NCBI GenBank assembly: GCA_037179385.1
Contig: CM074181.1
Location: 51,408,297-51,472,296 of the forward strand
From: Holothuria scabra
Lineage: Eukaryota; Echinodermata; Holothuroidea; Aspidochirotida; Holothuriidae
Length of the DNA: 64,000 nucleotides
Reading direction: 5' to 3'
Shown here: piece after piece, positions 23,405-34,489 of the stretch
How positions within the stretch are numbered: position 1 is the stretch's first letter
Layout: every line of letters starts with the position of its first letter
Program-made: the position numbers and the translations under genes
Notes under the pieces: generated by a model
Seen by the model: the letters and a program-made list of their open reading frames with translations, nothing else
Databases searched by the model: none
What the model was told of the DNA's origin: nothing

Positions 23405-23480
23405 CCGGCTGACTGACTGACTGACTTACTTACTGACCGGCTGGCTTGTTGGCTGACGAACTGACTAACTAACCATTCAA
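23405..23480. repeat. (GACT)n-like low-complexity repeat
   Basis: Imperfect tetranucleotide array GCTGACTGACTGACTGAC continuing with ACTTACTTACTGACCGGC and ending ACTAACTAAC. Confidence 0.85.
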
Positions 23481-24623
23481 ACCAATCTTTTTATCGAAGA
23501 GGTGTACAGGTTTTTATTGTACAAAACTCTCCGTTGCAGTCTCAGTCCATGTACAAGTAAGAGGTTCTGATGACCATCTAAAATACAAACAATAACAACC
23601 ATGAATTCCATCTTTACTCCGCTAGGCCGTTTATAGGTTTTTCTAAATAGTGATGTAAAACTTTAGAGTACTGTCATTATGGCCGCCCAAATCCTCTCTA
23701 TTCTAAGAAAAATGTTAGGGAAAGTTAACTGAATAACTATAATATATTTTTTAGTTTTTTGTTGTGTTTTTATATATTTGTACACTATATTGTTTGTAAC
23801 TCTGTTGCCTATATATGTCTCTGTTTTTATTTTTGTGTTTTTCTATCATATATTATTCTTTTTGTAGTAGTTTTGCCTGTACTGTTATTAGTCTGTCAGA
23901 GGGAATTCTTGCACAAAACGTGTTTTTTAGTCCTCTTCCACTTCCTGGTTGTAAACATGTGGTCCAATTGTCATGATTGCGGTTTGTAAATAAAGCTTAA
24001 CCTGCGTTGGGGACCGTTGATTCTGATAAACATTAAAAAATGTACAAACTATACATTTTTGCTTAGTATCTTACCGACAAATGAATCATAGCTTCACAAA
24101 GAATCGTTTTATTCATATTTGCATAAAAGTTAATAAAAAGAGTACATTAATTTGGTTCATGAAATTTAACAATTTTTCCAAACCTGTTAAGTTTTCTTCA
24201 CACTGCAAAGAGAATGGCCAACCTTAGACAATCCTCATATCCTACGTTCAAATAACTGTTTATGAATGTACCTTTACTTAACGGAAAAAATTCGGTTTTC
24301 AAACATTCGTAACCCGACATTTGTCCAATTTATGAACAAAACCGATACAAGTCAGGAAAACGCAAAATTCAAAATTTTAACTTTTCCGTAATTACTGGAT
24401 AGGGAACGTGATATGTAATGCTAACCACAAGCATTGTTGTGTAGTCGTGACTCTTTAACACTCTCAATAACCTAACGATATCTCAATGAGCCTCCTTAAA
24501 GCAACGTGAAAAACCTCTTTTTAGAACAAGTACATTATGTCGTAACAATCAAGGCTAGAATGAAAGCTATGACTGAATGAAGACATTTCAGAATAGTTGT
24601 ATCAGACATTTTAACAATGTATG
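23481..24623. other. Unassigned AT-rich region
   Basis: AATAAA at about 23987 follows a T-rich stretch and could be a polyadenylation signal of an unrecognised transcript or old retroelement. No coding evidence. Confidence 0.3.
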
Positions 24624-24631
24624 ACCACGGG
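24624..24631. repeat. Left TSD of second hAT element
   Basis: ACCACGGG, matching ACCATGGG at 26029-26036 in 7 of 8 positions. Confidence 0.75.
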
Positions 24632-26028
24632 CAGTGACGTAGCTAATGGGAGAGAGGGGGCAAGTTACCCCACCTGGAAAATATTTGGGGAAATTTGGGT
24701 GGAATTTTGAGAAATTTCAAGTGGACGAAATAATACTTCCTGTTCCTATTTCCTTAAATTTTTCTCACTATAACTTAAGTAATCGTGAAACATTTCTCAT
24801 GCATAATTCGTATTTCCATGCAAAGTATTTTTTCCCCAGATTTCATCTGTGTCATTGCAGTATGAAGCGCGCTTGGCTCGCGTTCCGCAGAAATGCCATC
24901 TCTGCAGCAGCGTGAATGTTCTCTGGTACACATGCGGGGTGTTTTGATCAGTGCAGCGTATACTGCGCATGACTGACAGGCTATAAGACCGGAGCATAGG
25001 ATACCATCATCGAGCTAGTTCCCTACGTATTGTTGAGCTAATGTTATGTTCATCAACTTTGTGCACTATTGGATAATATGTTGCTAATAAATAGTAACAT
25101 AATCATAGCCTCGTGAACGAAATATTCCTTTATTTAAATATCATAATTTCTGTTTGTTTTAGTTCCACAACCATTATATTTATATTCGATTTAAGGCTGT
25201 CAGCAATACAAACCGGTAGGCCTCACAGTTTCCAATTTTTCCTTTTTATATATATTGTGAACAAATTGTCTCCTTGAAACTTTCCAGTAATAGGAAACAT
25301 CTGGCATTCTGAGCATGCAGTAATGAGGCACAGGGAGTTTCATTTCCTGCAATGTAGGGGTGTTTTTAGCGAAATTTCACCTGGCGGGACGCTCCACGCG
25401 AACCGATGGTCCCGCTCCGCGTATCACTCTCACCCGTCAGTAAAGTTGACAACGCCCTGGATAAGGTTGGACGAGGTTTAACAGCCCAGTTTCGTACCTA
25501 TTGATTGACAGCGCCTTGGGTTAAGTTTAAACATTTAATGGCCTCTCATCCTACAAGCTAGCACCGGGTAGGTTATAGGCTTATCTGACTTTGTGTTTAA
25601 CCATGAATGGAGCTAAAAATAATAGCTTACCGTTGTCTAGACATAACAACCCCGCGAACCTGGACAAACGTATGATGTTTACCTTATTTTTAAAGGACTG
25701 GTTCGGAAACATCGATTTAATCTGTTCGGAAAATTAACCTAATTAGTCACTGGGGATAGAGGTGACAACGGGCCCCTTCATGACATTGTCTTAGTCCTAT
25801 ATATAAAGTAGGCAGCTTCAGGATCTTGTACGCTATATGTTAACTTAGGTAACATTACATGACGTCATGACAATCTTGTTATTATCATAAATTTACGTAT
25901 TTTCTATGTAATACATACACCTTGACCTTGAAAATATACTGAAACTGAAAATATTGAAACTGAAACTGAATCGTTTTGAGGAAGTTTTTGAGCTTTGCCC
26001 CCTGGAAAATATCCTAGCTACGTCACTG
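24632..26028. mobile_element. Second non-autonomous hAT transposon (1.4 kb)
   Basis: Ends are CAGTGACGTAGCTA and TAGCTACGTCACTG, perfect 14-bp inverted repeats, flanked by 8-bp duplications with one mismatch. Inside both ends lies GGGGGCAA in inverted orientation (24655 and about 25998). No transposase was recognised in the interior. The one longer frame on each strand near 24646-24997 includes the terminus itself and is not a gene. Confidence 0.88.
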
Positions 26029-26036
26029 ACCATGGG

Positions 26037-27160
26037 GCCGTTATAACAGCTCCCTGGTATGACTAGTGCGCTTTAAGAGGGCTTACAGCTCACTGGTATT
26101 ACATCCCTGCCAGACCAAATGTAGCTTTCAAGATTTTTACAGTGTTTCCAAAAGTATGCGATCGGATCGAAAGTTTTAGGAGCTAAAAAAGATTTGTTTA
26201 TTTGCATCATGGTGTTATACTCTTAAAGTCCAAACAGTTTTTATGCAAATGTGACTCTTGCTTGTTAATTTACGACACATTCTAAAAGACTTACTTAACG
26301 GACACTGTCATGTAATCATATTAATGCCAACATGAGTTTTCCCCTTTCAACTAGAATTTAAGAAAACTTAGCTGCTAATTGAACACAACCTATATCTTGC
26401 GTCAACATCTTATCTTTCGTATCCACAAACCATGGTCTTCCCAATGGTTACTGACACAGGCATTCCCGAGTCTTGTCTGGGTGCGCTGAAAGCATTCTTA
26501 AAATTTGAGAGCTATTAGATCTGTCTTCTTTTTATTTTAATTGGTTTAGGAGTTTGTTAGTTAGATGGACTTTTACGGCCCAGTTTCCAACCTATTGGTT
26601 TAAGTCGAGCCTAGGAAGCAACATAAACTACAATACAGAACATTTGTTGTTGGTACAATCAACGAGGGAGTGTAAGTTACTTGTAATAACATAAAAACAA
26701 CAAATTGATTCAAGTTTTATTAGAGAATTCGGCACCTTGAAAGGTCGACATACACTTTGAGTTTAATTTCCTAATCCAGCAGTGCAGTGACGTATTTTTG
26801 CGGTTAACCGTCAGGTACTCGTTATCCACCATCAAAAGATGTCCAAGAATTGATATGTATTTCCACTAATAATGTGAATAGATTGAGTTTAGTCGCTAAA
26901 TTAGTTACCAAGTGAATCTTGAACATGGAGATGATGTCAGATTTAGTGAAGTTATGCACGAATATTAAATTAAAATCTGTGGGAATACAATTACAAATTT
27001 CCAGAGCAATCTGTCAAACTATTGATATTAGGACTAAAACATATCATATAGGTATTTCATTTGCCGAAATTCACTCAAAAAGGTGCCTGTGATTACAAGC
27101 GAATATTATTTCAGTAGTAAGATACACCCCTAGTCTTCATTTGGGCCGTGAACACCTGGG
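26037..27160. other. Unassigned region
   Basis: Nothing supported. CAGTGACGTATTTTT near 26785 resembles a hAT end, but no partner or duplication was found. Confidence 0.35.
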
Positions 27161-27162
27161 CC

Positions 27163-27400
27163 GGCCGCACAGAAGCGTTGATAGCGCTACCAACACCACT
27201 AACAGTACTGATAGCAAATTTTGACCGAACAGAAGCTTACTGATAAGAGGATTAGCCTATCCGCGCTGATAGCCTATCAGCACCTTACTATCACTACTGG
27301 TAGTGTGCTATATATCGACTCAGTAAAAGTGACCAAGGCATCGTTAGTGAAGTTGATAGCAAAGTTACTTTGCACTCAGTAAGCATGAAGATGTGGCATG
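27163..27400 (+). repeat. Left inverted-repeat block of composite TIR region
   Basis: Begins GGCCGCACAGAAGCGTTGAT and includes CACCACTAACA, AATTTTGACC, AAGAGGATTAGC, GCTGATAGCCTATCAG and GTTAGTGAAGTTGATAGC. Each of these appears in the same order on the minus strand of 31880-32100. The CGCACAGAAG...TTGATAG motif occurs twice inside. Confidence 0.8.
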
Positions 27401-27649
27401 TTAGGTGCTGACATTAATTTGGCAAATATGACGGAGCAAATTCAGCAAAAGGCAATGGTAGCTTAGAGTATTTTGGACTGTTGAAGATAAAGCGAGAATG
27501 ATTTTACCTTTTAATGCAAACGAACTTTTTAATGAACTTTTGAATATTATAGGAGTGACAGAAAAAACACCTTATTACATGCTCGGGGTGATGGGGTGGG
27601 TGGTGTCACTTGGAGCTGTTCACCCCACTTCCATAAGTTGATGTAAAAC

Positions 27650-27990
27650 ATCGGATCTGGCATAGTTAGGGGCTTTCCTTCCACCTGGGAACCCACCAGA
27701 TTCTAGTTATTGACTGGAGGGGGAAGGAAGGGCGAAAATTGTCATATGTCTATGTAGGACGTTATCTACAAAGACGGGAACTTTCTTTTGGGGCTCACCG
27801 CATGGTGTAGTTGGATGACTGGGGAGGGGTGTAAGGAGAGGGGTGTCCCCTCCCCCTTCATTACTTTTTGAACATTTAAGTACCCTCGGATGCAATCTGG
27901 TGCAGAATGACTCTTATGGATTGGAGTCCTGGGAGAGAAGTATGGGGGAGAGGGTTCCCCCTTCCCTTTGGACATTCTTTGGAAATGTTT
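27650..27990. repeat. Imperfect G-rich duplicated segment
   Basis: Two similar blocks: GGGGTGTAAGGAGAGGGGTG with CCCCTCCCCCTTCATTACTT, and AAGTATGGGGGAGAGGGTT with CCCCCTTCCCTTTGGACATT. Each is followed by T-rich text. No coding support for the overlapping minus-strand frames. Confidence 0.35.
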
Positions 27991-28084
27991 CCGTTTTCAA
28001 TGGTATCTAGAAGCAAAATCCTGCAATATTTTTTGCTTAAATCAGAGTTTCTTTTATTAAGTCAAATCCTATAAAGTTCTTCAA

Positions 28085-28156
28085 ATGTAACATGGATCTC
28101 AGTAGTCTGCACATCGGACTTCGAGTCGTGAGGACATGAGTTAGAACCCCGGCGGC
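28085..28156 (+). repeat. Degenerate tRNA-like SINE head
   Basis: A-box-like TGGATCTCAGTAG, anticodon-arm-like CATCGGACTTCGAGT and B-box-like GAGTTAGAACCCCGGCGGCC occur in tRNA order and spacing. The anticodon stem does not pair. It resembles an old tRNA-derived SINE, not a working gene. No TSD found. Confidence 0.5.
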
Positions 28157-28349
28157 CAAATCAAATTGTCCGTTATGCTGTTGGTACACAAGGCCGGATT
28201 CACAGTGGGGCGCTGGCCAAATGATTTGGGGTCTATATTATATTATTCCTCAAGACTTCAGTGGCAAAAGTCAGGAAAGGAGGACGAAGTTTGAGGTCAC
28301 CGTAAAGAGCCCGGCCCATTCAAAATGAACTTCGTAGACAGTGGGCCCA

Positions 28350-28495
28350 GAATTTGGACTAAGGTGGGGATGAGAGCCATCGGAAGACTACCTAGGCGGA
28401 GCGCCACCATAAGTTGGCGCAGAAACGTACCGAAAATGTTTTGACCAAAAGCACATTCCAGATCACCGGAAGTGGCATTTCCGAACCGGCCTGAA
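28350..28495 (+). repeat. Dispersed repeat (GGAGCGCCACCAT family)
   Basis: CGGAAGACTACC, then GGCGGAGCGCCACCATAAGT, then TGGCGCAGAAACGTACCGAAAA and GGCATTTCC. Related copies lie at 40212-40247 (minus), 40561-40690, 59129-59160 (minus) and 60752-60915. A shorter match, GAGCGAAGCACCACCATAGG, lies inside the first hAT element at about 14235, so the family may be hAT interior sequence. Confidence 0.6.
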
Positions 28496-28604
28496 TTCAA
28501 TTTTTTTCTGTTTTATTTACAGATCATCCCATTCCCTTCATTTAACCGCTCAAAAACGTTTTCAACTTAATTTCTTTTTACGTTCAAAATATGACTGGGG
28601 ATGT

Positions 28605-28765
28605 GAGACCGCACAGTCGCGTTGATAGTAGAAGCTTTGATAGCGCTATCTACTGTCTATCAAATCTGCTACTATCAACAGGTGCAAAATGACCGCACAG
28701 AAGGTCTTGATAGAGCTGCTTACTGATAGAATGCTTTTACACTCAATTAGCATGTTAACTACATC
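28605..28765 (+). repeat. Middle block of composite TIR region
   Basis: ACCGCACAGTCGCGTTGATAG, then AAGCTTTGATAGCGCTATC, matches the outermost part of the right-hand block on the minus strand (AGAGCTTTCATAGCGCTATC) better than the 27163 block does. A second motif copy ACCGCACAGAAGGTCTTGAT starts near 28690. This may be the true left terminus paired with 32175. Confidence 0.7.
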
Positions 28766-31160
28766 GAAGTCTGCTTACGAATGGGGTATTTCCCAGTTGC
28801 TTTGCTCGGTAATCGCCACTTGAAGGGACATTATTGTAAACCGGAACTTTCTGGAACAAAGGATAAGCTGCTTGTCGCTCACCGTTGAGGTAGCTTCACA
28901 ATGGCAGGTTTAGTGATACTTGAAAAAAAAGGGGGGTCGAAGTTGTTATTTTAAGAAGAAATTATAACTTATCAATCAAATATAGCGCCAAACAAGTCAA
29001 AACGATCCCATGCCAGATTTCTCGGAGGAAGAAACTATTGTGTAATAATTTCATTTGATTTAATAAGAAACTGCAGGCTAAGCACAACAATGAAACTTTT
29101 CAAAAACAAAAGAAGAAATATTTAAAATTATAGAGTAGACGTTATTGCAGTAGGTGCAGGAGACATGAGTCTGCAAAGTATCAAGGACAACTAGCAGGGC
29201 CTTAAAGGGGTGTAAATTTAAAGTTACCTTAAGTATGCGGGAGAAGAGGGGAAATCCCTGCCCTCGATGAATCCGATGTTACAGATGGACTGACAGATTT
29301 GAAGGAAATACTACAAGTGATACCCCCAGGGCAAACAAAAAAAACGGTGGGTAAAATTTTATTTGGGATGAAAGCACCGAGTAGACAAAAAGCTATGGAC
29401 CGTAGCCAAAGGAATGCTTTCTCTGTTTCTATTTCCAATATTATGTCTTAATCGACCGGAAATTGGGAAAATGGTATCAGGGCTAAGATCAAACTACCAA
29501 GCCCCTGGCCAGAAAGGGACTCAGAGGCCGCCCCCGCCATCTCACAACTAACCATTGTACGTTTGGAAAACCACATAGATATAGAAAATTTTGTACCTGT
29601 GAACATTTATTGTGGCATCATGCTTCTTGGCTACTATAAGCAAAACTTTAAAACGATTCCAAAGTATTTAAAAATGAAACTTGTACCCCATTAGATTCGC
29701 CTCTGGCATGTATGACTAACCATAATGAAAACTGTTATGCAGCTTTGACATGGTTTGAGCACAATCCTTGCAGGCATAAGTTAGAATTACCTCTAAATAT
29801 TATCAAAAGGTATTCGCACGATAATTCCAATGAAAATACAGTTATTTGTAATGACCACTCGTATCAATTTTAAATATGTCGATGGCCTCTTGATGTAACA
29901 TGTTCATTGTTCCAAGCTTATTTTGAAGCAACAGCTAATTTTCACGCATTTCTTCATATCACTTTTTCCCAGCACCTTTCATGAAATTTTAAGAATTAGA
30001 TATTGCGTATTAAAGGTAAAGCATTGAGTTCCTCCGGATAAATTGTAGAATTCAGTGAAAAAAATATTGTCTCAGGATCTTCAAGAGTCATTGATGAAAT
30101 AGGATATACTACTACACTTATTCAAATTGGATTGACTGCATTTTTCCTTTAAGTTCATGACTATAATTTTAATTATTAAATTATGATTTAAAGTAAATTT
30201 AGTCATGCCAGAAAAAAGTTTGTTAAAAAACCTTACAGTTTTAGGTGACTTTTCATTTCTTTTAAAACATTTACAGAAAATACTCATTCTACATCATGTT
30301 CAGGAGCGTGAAGAGGACTTTCATAAGGGGCTTCTTTATGCTGATATATGTTTATAAATACTCCTCCATACCTACGTTTTGGAGTTGCCGCTCAATAAAA
30401 TTAGATTTTTCGTTGTATAGTGCGTTCTCCTGAGCCCTTTGAACGTGTTGAACCCCCTACGTTGAACCTGGTCATCATTTAATCATATTCCATTATGAAT
30501 TTACCTTCTTGCCTCGTTGCATTGCAATCTGCATAAAAAATTATCGTTGAAAGTAAAATGAAGTAACAGTGAAGTGTCGTTTCTTGCCACTTATTGGAGG
30601 CCGCTGAGGAAACTGACATCATGGTTCCCACTCTTCAATGCACAAACATACATTGCGGGAATACTCCCCTGATATCATCAAAATTATACTGGTCCATCGG
30701 ACATGTGTCTGCATGATCTATACTTGATGCTGTCTTTACGTCAACAAATATCATGCATTTTCTTATATCTCCATGGTTATTTCGCTCATATATGCTAAAT
30801 ATAAAGTTTTGCATTTACCGAAACAATCAATATTTGCGATTCTTGCAACAGTTTCAAAATGTAATAGTATGGGAACTTTCACAATTTGGACCAGTTTTAA
30901 TTTGATTGCGTGTTGTTGTTTTTTTTTTTTTTCTTCTTCTTCTTCCTCTTTTATTTTGGTTTGTTTTACAATTTTGAGTAACTTTTTTCTGTGCATATAC
31001 CTAAAATTCCATACTTGCAAGAAGTGTTTGTGAAGTTTTGTCTTAAACACATTTTCCCGATATTTTCACATTCAAATTTTATAGAGAGCAAGTGGGGTTG
31101 GGGTCGAAAAGCTTTTGACGAGGCTTCCGTCCCCTTCCCCCAGCGGTTACGCCACTGCTA
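28766..31160. other. Interior of composite TIR region, no transposase recognised
   Basis: No motif of a known transposase in any frame; open frames are all short. A hAT-like end (rightward terminus GGTTACGCCACTG at 31145-31157) is truncated and has no partner. Confidence 0.4.
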
Positions 31161-31477
31161 CACTCTAGAATCAAAAGAGTAAACCTAGTAACTCTTTGAT
31201 AGAATGGAAAGTGTGAATTCACTCCATTAGGGTGGTAATTCACTGCAAGAAGAGTGAAATTCCCTCTAAACGAGCGAAGTGTCACTCTTGATGGAGTGCC
31301 TACAGTGATCACTCCTTTTTAAAGACTGATTACTGCAGGCTCTCTGAAAGAGTGAATTTTCACTCTTTTTGGAGTGAGTTTCACACTTCTTGGAGTGAAT
31401 TATCACTCTAATGGGATGAATTCATTCTTTCTGCTCTATCAAAGAGAGACTAAGTTCACTCTTTTGATTTTAGAGTG
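31161..31477. mobile_element. Hairpin MITE, nested
   Basis: Ends CACTCTAGAATCAAAAGAGT and CTCTTTTGATTTTAGAGTG are inverted, and pairing continues inward (ACTCTTTGATAGA with TCTATCAAAGAGA, GAATTCACTCCATTAG with CTAATGGGATGAATTC). The interior is full of short GAGTGAA/TTCACTC inverted repeats. Target duplication not resolved. Confidence 0.8.
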
Positions 31478-31689
31478 AAGGACCATCCAGACTGATCATT
31501 TTTTTTTGAACCAATGCCAGTTAGCTTAGGAAGTGTAACCGTTGTTGCTGCACCTCGGCTATTTATTTACCATCAAGCTTGAACACATGCACCGTGACGT
31601 TCTCCTCTCTCACGCCACACCTATTATGTAAAAAGACTCAATAAACTGTGGTTTTGAAAAGTGACATATTTGCGCAAAACATTACTTTT

Positions 31690-31790
31690 TCCAAAGTCCT
31701 CCCGACCCTCTGGCAAAGGGCCGTTCGGCGAAACCAAACTTGAAACTTCTTCCCGAAGAAGCTGTACGTCAAGCGCAAAAACACTTTCAC
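31690..31790 (-). repeat. SINE-like dispersed repeat, copy 1
   Basis: Minus strand reads CAGCTTCTTCGGGAAGAAGT, TTTGGTTTCGCCGAACGGCC, CTTTGCCAGAGGGTCGGGAG. The same order is found at 48560-48640, 56130-56190 and 56325-56410 (minus). Confidence 0.75.
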
Positions 31791-31864
31791 TTTCCTTTTG
31801 AAAAGGATCGTATCTTTTGTCTTTTCGCTCCTTCATCTCAAAGTTAATGTCTGCCTCAGCAACC

Positions 31865-32175
31865 CAAATCTGAGTACAGGCAGATTCTAACTGTGCTATC
31901 AACATCACTAACGGTGCTTTGGTCACTGTTAGTGAATTGATAAAACTTTACCAATAGTGATAGTTTCTGTGCGCCCTTTTACTGATAGGCTAACAGCGCT
32001 GATAGCTAATCCTCTTACTTCAAAGTTTCTCTATTGTCAAAATTGGCTTTCAGTGTTGTAAGTGGTGTTTGTAGAGGGATAAACGCTTCTGTGCGACCGG
32101 TACTGTTAGTTGAAGGATTGATAGAGGATTGATAGCGCTATGAAAGCTCTCACTATCAACGCTTCTGTGCGGTCG
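31865..32175 (-). repeat. Right inverted-repeat block of composite TIR region
   Basis: On the minus strand it starts GGGGCGACCGCACAGAAGCG at 32175 and contains three CGCACAGAA motifs (about 32165, 32090 and 31970). Its outer 70 bp matches 28612-28660 and its inner 230 bp matches 27163-27400. A direct CCTGG lies outside both the 27163 and 32175 ends but is too short to prove a target duplication. Confidence 0.8.
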
Positions 32176-32179
32176 CCCC

Positions 32180-34000
32180 TGGTAGACATCCCAAGGTCAG
32201 TTTGCTATTTGCGGTTTTCTATGGCTAAAAAATCGGCCAAGTGATGGCGCTTTTGGCCAAGTCATGATAAGCTGCCTTAAAGAGCAACATTTTGTTATAT
32301 TTTGGCTTTCTTCTTGTATGGCCAAATGTAATAAGGTTGCTTTACTTATATTCAACAATACCAATATAATAAAAAGGTAAAATATAATGACTATTTATAC
32401 TTCTAACTGAGGAACCTGAGAACAATACGACTTTTAACAATGTGTTTATCAGGTTGCAACCATTAATGAGAAGAAAATTAAACAAGACTTAATCCTACGG
32501 TCACCAAAAAAAGTACACAGGAAGAGAGATTTAAACTAAGAAAACCATGTTATTTTGTTATTGAATGGTCCAAAAGAAAGGAATAATAGGAACAATACAA
32601 ACAAAGAGAGACTTCTCCAGGGCAGTCGGTTATGGAGGGAGTTTTGATAGCGAAAATTTTCGCTGTCACGGTAGACAGGGTGCAGGGGGACCACCCCTTC
32701 CAAAAACGGGTTCATTTTTTTACTTTATAAACAAAATAGGGCTCTATTCCAACTTAAATGGGCCAATGTGATGTGTCATATTTTCTTAATAAGGCACCTC
32801 CCCTGATATTCCAAAACTTTTCCCTTCTCCACACCAATTGTATAGAAACTCAACCAGAAAACATCATCGAACCTAACCCTTCTTCAAAGTGAACTTCCCA
32901 CAAAAGTGTGTTGGATTTCTCATCATTTTGAACTTTTCCATGTCATTGCTTTAGTTGATTTACAGATTTCAGTGCAAAATGAAATTTTAAAGTAACGACT
33001 GCTTAAAATCTGCTTGCAAGTCTTGGGGAATGCCTTTCCCGGCTGTCCAAGGGGTTGCGGTTTCCAAAATTTTCTCTGAGGGTTAAAAAAATAGTGACTG
33101 CTTATATATTCTGCTTACAATCCTGGTGGATGCCGTTTCCGTCTGCTCAAAGTGATGGTAGTGCTCCACTTAAAACTTTAGAATATTATTGCTATGTTGT
33201 AATTTTTACCTTTTAAATTACCATATTTTTGCATTTGTCGGTACATGTTGTGAAAATTATCTATGATCGTTATGCCTTGCTTTTTTACTGAATGACTCGT
33301 TGCAGAATCCGTGAATATTGGTTTTGGTGGACAAAATTGCCTTTCTTGGTTACCGAGACTACTAACGATTCTACTATTCCTGATTGGACTACAGGTTTTG
33401 CTGTTCGCAGCTTTTAAAGAAAGCACGCTTTATCGAGATCCGCTTCTAAAGGGACGATATGGGTTACTCTTTATTCCAAAAACTATTTGTCTTTATTTTG
33501 TTTATTGTAAGTTTACATATCAATATGCAAAATTTTACGTCAAGGGAAATATGGTGTAAAAAAGTACATTAAGTGGGAATTGTTCATAGGGTTAAATCGT
33601 TTCGCCTCACCTTTTTAACACAGTTTAGAATGGAAATTCGTAACTTTTTGACATATATTTATCCGTAAACGCAAATGATGTTGTAAACATTTTTGTGTGC
33701 TTCTCCAAAATAGTCTTTTGGGCTGGATTATATTTTCGAACAAAAAATATTCTGCCCCCCCCCCCCCTTTCCAACTGAAACGCTTCCGTACGCGTTTCTT
33801 GATTAAGTATAAAACTTCAAATATATGGGAAGCCAAAGTTTTCCGAAGGGAAATTTTCTAATATGGTCCGACGGCCTTAGTTTGCATGTGGATATTCTGT
33901 AGCCCCAACAAGTCAACAATTCACCCGACTACTTTATTTTTCTAATGTACTTTACAAGGTCAGATTCTACCATAATCCCCCCAATTCTGTCATAAAATTA
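32180..34000. other. Mostly unassigned; poly-C at 33755-33768
   Basis: A repeated phrase CGACTGCTTAAAATCTGCTT (about 32996) and GACTGCTTATATATTCTGCT (about 33098) is internal duplication and matches the tail of the GGAGCGCCACCAT family at about 60895 in inverted orientation. A frame at 33311-33559 has a hydrophobic helix (LLTILLFLIGLQVLLFAAF) after a possible acceptor TCGTTGCAG at 33305, but support is weak. Confidence 0.35.
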
Positions 34001-34349
34001 CAATTTTTCTCCAATATAAGCTTCGGATTTTCAAATATTTGTTTAAAGTGGCAAAATTTTGTACAATAAAAATAACAAATCCAACTTCTGTCAATCGCTC
34101 GACATTTCAAAAAACCAAATTTTCTTTCATTAGATTCCACATTTCTCCAATTAAATAAGTTCCTAAAATCTTTCATCAAACAAGGGAAAACGTTTTCGGG
34201 CAAATTCCCAGTTTCACCTGAGAGCATGGTACGTTTGCCCAGTACGATAAAATGCGTAACCCCAAAAGAATTTCAGCTGTTGCCCATTGGCGTATAACGT
34301 TTTTGATTTTGCTCATAAGAAGGACAGATTCTTCAATAAATACCCCAAC

Positions 34350-34480
34350 TTTTTAATGGTCCTTGCCAAAAGCGGAACCTACTGCTGATGTACTTGATGC
34401 CCCACGTATTGCTGCAGTAGAGTACGGGAAAAACTTCAGTGACCTACAACTGGCACAATGGTCATAGACGCCTGTACAAG
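34350..34480 (+). repeat. SINE body fragment, same family as 13889-14118
   Basis: GCGGAACCTACTGC, GATGCCCC, GCAGTAGAGTACGGGAAAAA, AGTGACCTACAACTGG match the 13980-14060 body in order. The tRNA-like head is absent, so it is 5' truncated or decayed. Confidence 0.7.
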
Positions 34481-34489
34481 TTCTAGAAG

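Noticed and set aside
27163..32175. A Polinton/Maverick or a P element
   Set aside because: Long TIRs invite it, but no polymerase, integrase, ATPase, capsid or P-type transposase motif is visible, and the TSD is unresolved.
33311..33559. A small membrane protein gene
   Set aside because: One hydrophobic helix and a weak acceptor only; no donor, family or conservation evidence.
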